A stretch of DNA of 6,987 nt from an uncultured Veillonella sp. (GTDB lineage Bacteria > Bacillota > Negativicutes > Veillonellales > Veillonellaceae): positions 1-6,987 of the forward strand of contig NZ_CAJZFD010000106.1 in NCBI RefSeq assembly GCF_915069625.1, in the 5' to 3' direction. The notes beneath the pieces are model-generated. The model saw only the letters and a program-made list of their open reading frames with translations. It ran no database searches and was not told where the DNA came from. How positions within the stretch are numbered: position 1 is the first letter of the stretch; each line of letters begins with the position of its first letter. The position numbers were made by a program, and so were the translations under genes. Shown here piece by piece: positions 4,948 through 6,987 of the stretch.

Positions 4948-5700
4948 ATGAATATAAAATATACACGTCACATGTATTTACTTCGTCGCGCTATCGGTAT
5001 CGGCACATTATGTCTTGTTGCCTCTGTTGGCTTTGTTCATGCTGAAAGCATTGCTATTCCAAGTGCACGTCCTATGGTGGATGGTGTTAGTGCTGATGTA
5101 GAAACTGTTAGTAGCTCTAGTAAAGCACAACATCATGTGAGTGCTGGTGTAATTACACCAAGTGATTGGACGTATACGGCATTACAAACGTTAATTAAAC
5201 ACGGTGCTATTACAGATACACATGGTTTTGTCTTTGATGGCAATACAAGCTATACAAAGGATGAGCTTATGCCTCTTATCGATGAGGTAGTAACAAAACG
5301 GGAGCAAATGAACGAAAATGATCGCCAATATGCATTGCGCATTTATCAAGAAAATATGCGTGATGTAATGGACTATCGTATTGCTCGCGACAAGAAAGTT
5401 ACGCAAGAGCGCCGTCAAAAATTAGACGAAAAACGTGCTGCAAAAGCTAAGAAGTCTGGTAAAACATACCAAGTATCTAAATCTCAACAAGAGGCTTTAG
5501 ATACAGCTAATGATGAAGTGGCAAAACCAGAAGAGCGCGCTTTAACAGATGAACAAATCAAAGAAAAAATGAAGAAATTCAAAATTGATGATTCTCGTGT
5601 TAAAGTAAATAATAATGTGCGCATCCGTTATACCGGTGGTAAGGATACAAAATCTAAAACCGATGCTCGCATGCAAACGGAGATGACCTTTACTCTATAA
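4948..5700 (+). CDS. Secreted SLH-domain protein, OmpM-like but truncated
   Basis: The 250-aa product has a signal peptide: a basic n-region, a hydrophobic core at about 15-30, and a likely cleavage after VHA at residue 32. Residues 69-117 (TPSDWTYTALQTLIKHGAI onward) form a single SLH-like domain, the module that in Negativicutes outer-membrane proteins grips peptidoglycan from the periplasm. A long charged helical region, probably a coiled coil, covers about 115-212. The last 35 residues (VKVNNNVRIRYTG and RMQTEMTFTL) look like the first two beta strands of an OmpM-type porin barrel, then the gene stops. The usual barrel of several hundred residues is absent. The start at 4948 has AAGGAG (4936-4941) at 6-nt spacing; an upstream TTG in the same frame at 4885 is the -35 box. 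It is 19 nt upstream of mntH in the same operon. Its exact role is unknown. Confidence 0.75.
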   Translation: MNIKYTRHMYLLRRAIGIGTLCLVASVGFVHAESIAIPSARPMVDGVSADVETVSSSSKAQHHVSAGVITPSDWTYTALQTLIKHGAITDTHGFVFDGNTSYTKDELMPLIDEVVTKREQMNENDRQYALRIYQENMRDVMDYRIARDKKVTQERRQKLDEKRAAKAKKSGKTYQVSKSQQEALDTANDEVAKPEERALTDEQIKEKMKKFKIDDSRVKVNNNVRIRYTGGKDTKSKTDARMQTEMTFTL

Positions 5701-5719
5701 CCCTTAATGAGGAGTTATA

Positions 5720-6979
5720 ATGATTGATTTCTTAAAGAAACAGTTGTTTACTGTTCACCAAAATGGTAAGCACCAGGTGAGCGAGGTCTTTAAATTTATA
5801 GGTCCTGGCATTATCGTAACTGTAGGGTTTATCGACCCTGGCAATTGGGCGGCTAATCTAGCTGCCGGTGCTAGTTATGGTTACGAACTTTTATGGGTAG
5901 TAACACTATCTACGATTATGCTCATTTTATTGCAGCATAATGTGGCTCATTTAGGCATTGTACGGGGCCAATGCTTATCCGAATGTGCCTATGAATTCTT
6001 GCCTTCCTATGTATCTCGATTTGTGTTGAGTACAGCTGGTATTGCAGCTGCGGCGACGGCATTGGCTGAATTTATCGGCGCTGCTATTGCATTGAAAATG
6101 CTCTTTGGCATTCCGCTTCTGATAGGTAGTGTATTAACGGCCGTTATATGTACTGTTATGCTCATTACAAACTCCTATCGAAAACTGGAGAGAATCATAG
6201 CGGGCTTTGTATCCCTTATTGCATTGGCCTACCTCGTTGAGGTCAATATGGTCAATGTAGACTGGGCGGCAGCAGGCATTGGTTGGGTAGATCCTAAGAT
6301 TCCAAATGAATCGATGCTCGTTATTTTGAGTATCTTAGGGGCTGTTATTATGCCTCACAATTTGTTCTTGCACTCAGAAATCATCCAAAGTCGCCAATTC
6401 AATACGCAAGATCCTTCTATAATGAAGCGCCAATTGCATTATGAATTCCTAGACACCTTATTCTCTATGGGGATTGGGTGGATGATTAACTCCGCCATGA
6501 TTTTACTGGCGGCAGCAGTGTTCTTTACTCACGGCATTGAGGTAACAGAGCTTGAACAGGCGGAGGAGTTGTTACGACCTCTCATTGGCCCTGCAGCAGG
6601 TACTATCTTTGCTATCGCATTGCTCTTTGCGGGCTTTGCCTCTTCTGCTACAGCAGGTATGGCTGGAGCGAGTATATTTGCAGGCATGTTTGGTGAGTCT
6701 TACGATATGAAAGACTTCCATACTCGATTAGGCTTGGCTTTAACATACATTCCGGCATTGTTGTTGATTGTATTTGTTACTGATTCATTCCAAGCATTGT
6801 TGATCTCTCAAATGTTCTTGAGTTTGCAACTACCTATTACAATTTTCTTGCAGCTTTATATGACGAGTAGCCGTAAGGTGATGGGGCAATATGCGAACCA
6901 TAAATATACGAATGTACTATTATGGGGCATTGGTATTGTTGTTACTGTTATGAATATTTACCTACTCATTGTAGGATAA
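5720..6979 (+). CDS. mntH: Nramp-family divalent metal transporter (MntH-like)
   Basis: Nramp proteins import Mn2+ or Fe2+ with protons across the inner membrane. The 419-aa length and about 11 membrane segments fit the family. The metal-binding motif of TM1, DPGN, is at 39-42, and that of TM6, MPHN, at 211-214 with Ala208, so the ligand set for Mn/Fe is intact. TM3 has ALAEFIGAA, keeping Glu117, but the aspartate of the usual TDLAE is Ala114. The RR pair usual at the start of TM9 appears to be His-Thr (HTRLG near 334-338). Both positions belong to the proton path in studied homologues, so coupling may differ. The start at 5720 has TGAGGAG (5708-5714) at 5-nt spacing. It is the second gene of the operon with the SLH protein; the stop lies 8 nt from the window edge, so its terminator is not visible. 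Confidence 0.9.
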   Translation: MIDFLKKQLFTVHQNGKHQVSEVFKFIGPGIIVTVGFIDPGNWAANLAAGASYGYELLWVVTLSTIMLILLQHNVAHLGIVRGQCLSECAYEFLPSYVSRFVLSTAGIAAAATALAEFIGAAIALKMLFGIPLLIGSVLTAVICTVMLITNSYRKLERIIAGFVSLIALAYLVEVNMVNVDWAAAGIGWVDPKIPNESMLVILSILGAVIMPHNLFLHSEIIQSRQFNTQDPSIMKRQLHYEFLDTLFSMGIGWMINSAMILLAAAVFFTHGIEVTELEQAEELLRPLIGPAAGTIFAIALLFAGFASSATAGMAGASIFAGMFGESYDMKDFHTRLGLALTYIPALLLIVFVTDSFQALLISQMFLSLQLPITIFLQLYMTSSRKVMGQYANHKYTNVLLWGIGIVVTVMNIYLLIVG

Positions 6980-6987
6980 TAGGAAAA

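Noticed and set aside
1..6987. CRISPR array, insertion sequence or phage module
   Set aside because: No regularly spaced direct repeats, transposase, terminal inverted repeats or phage genes were seen.

Overview
The window reads as a stretch of a low-to-medium GC chromosome of a diderm Firmicute (Negativicutes), most likely Veillonella or a close relative. The basis is an SLH-domain protein with the layout of the SLH-tethered outer-membrane proteins of that class, Firmicute-type ribosome binding sites and -35/-10 promoters, and short U-tailed terminators. The genus is an inference from gene style, not from a database match. All genes I support lie on the + strand.

Layout. (1) 1-516: the 3' part of an AT-rich gene of unknown function, open to the left window edge. 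(2) 530-1967: an extended -10 promoter, then queF (preQ0 reductase of queuosine synthesis), then a polytopic membrane protein of unknown function starting 1 nt after the queF stop. (3) 1968-3871: the cysteine module. A structured leader ends in a strong intrinsic terminator placed just before cysK, which suggests transcription attenuation. cysK (O-acetylserine sulfhydrylase) and cysE (serine acetyltransferase) follow, closed by a long terminator hairpin. CysE ends in isoleucine, as needed to dock into CysK. (4) 3872-4603: an AT-rich spacer with two A-tracts, a near-consensus promoter covered by several inverted repeats, a structured 5' leader, and dps (ferritin-like iron-storage and peroxide-protection protein). 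(5) 4609-4781: a tRNA-Ser(GCU) gene with its own promoter and terminator. (6) 4807-6979: an inverted-repeat cluster, a near-perfect promoter, a short secreted SLH-domain protein, and 19 nt later an Nramp-family metal transporter (mntH-like).

The genes mix housekeeping functions (queuosine, cysteine, tRNA) with metal and oxidative-stress functions (Dps, Nramp) that are useful to an anaerobe meeting oxygen. Cysteine supply and iron/manganese handling are physiologically linked, but nothing shows that these transcription units are co-regulated.

No wholly new multi-gene system is evident. The points most worth a second look are the T-box-like but degenerate cysK leader, the SLH protein that stops after what looks like the first beta-hairpin of a porin barrel and shares an operon with an Nramp transporter, the Nramp protein's changed proton-path residues, the unknown membrane protein coupled to queF, and the layered inverted repeats in the dps and SLH-mntH control regions.
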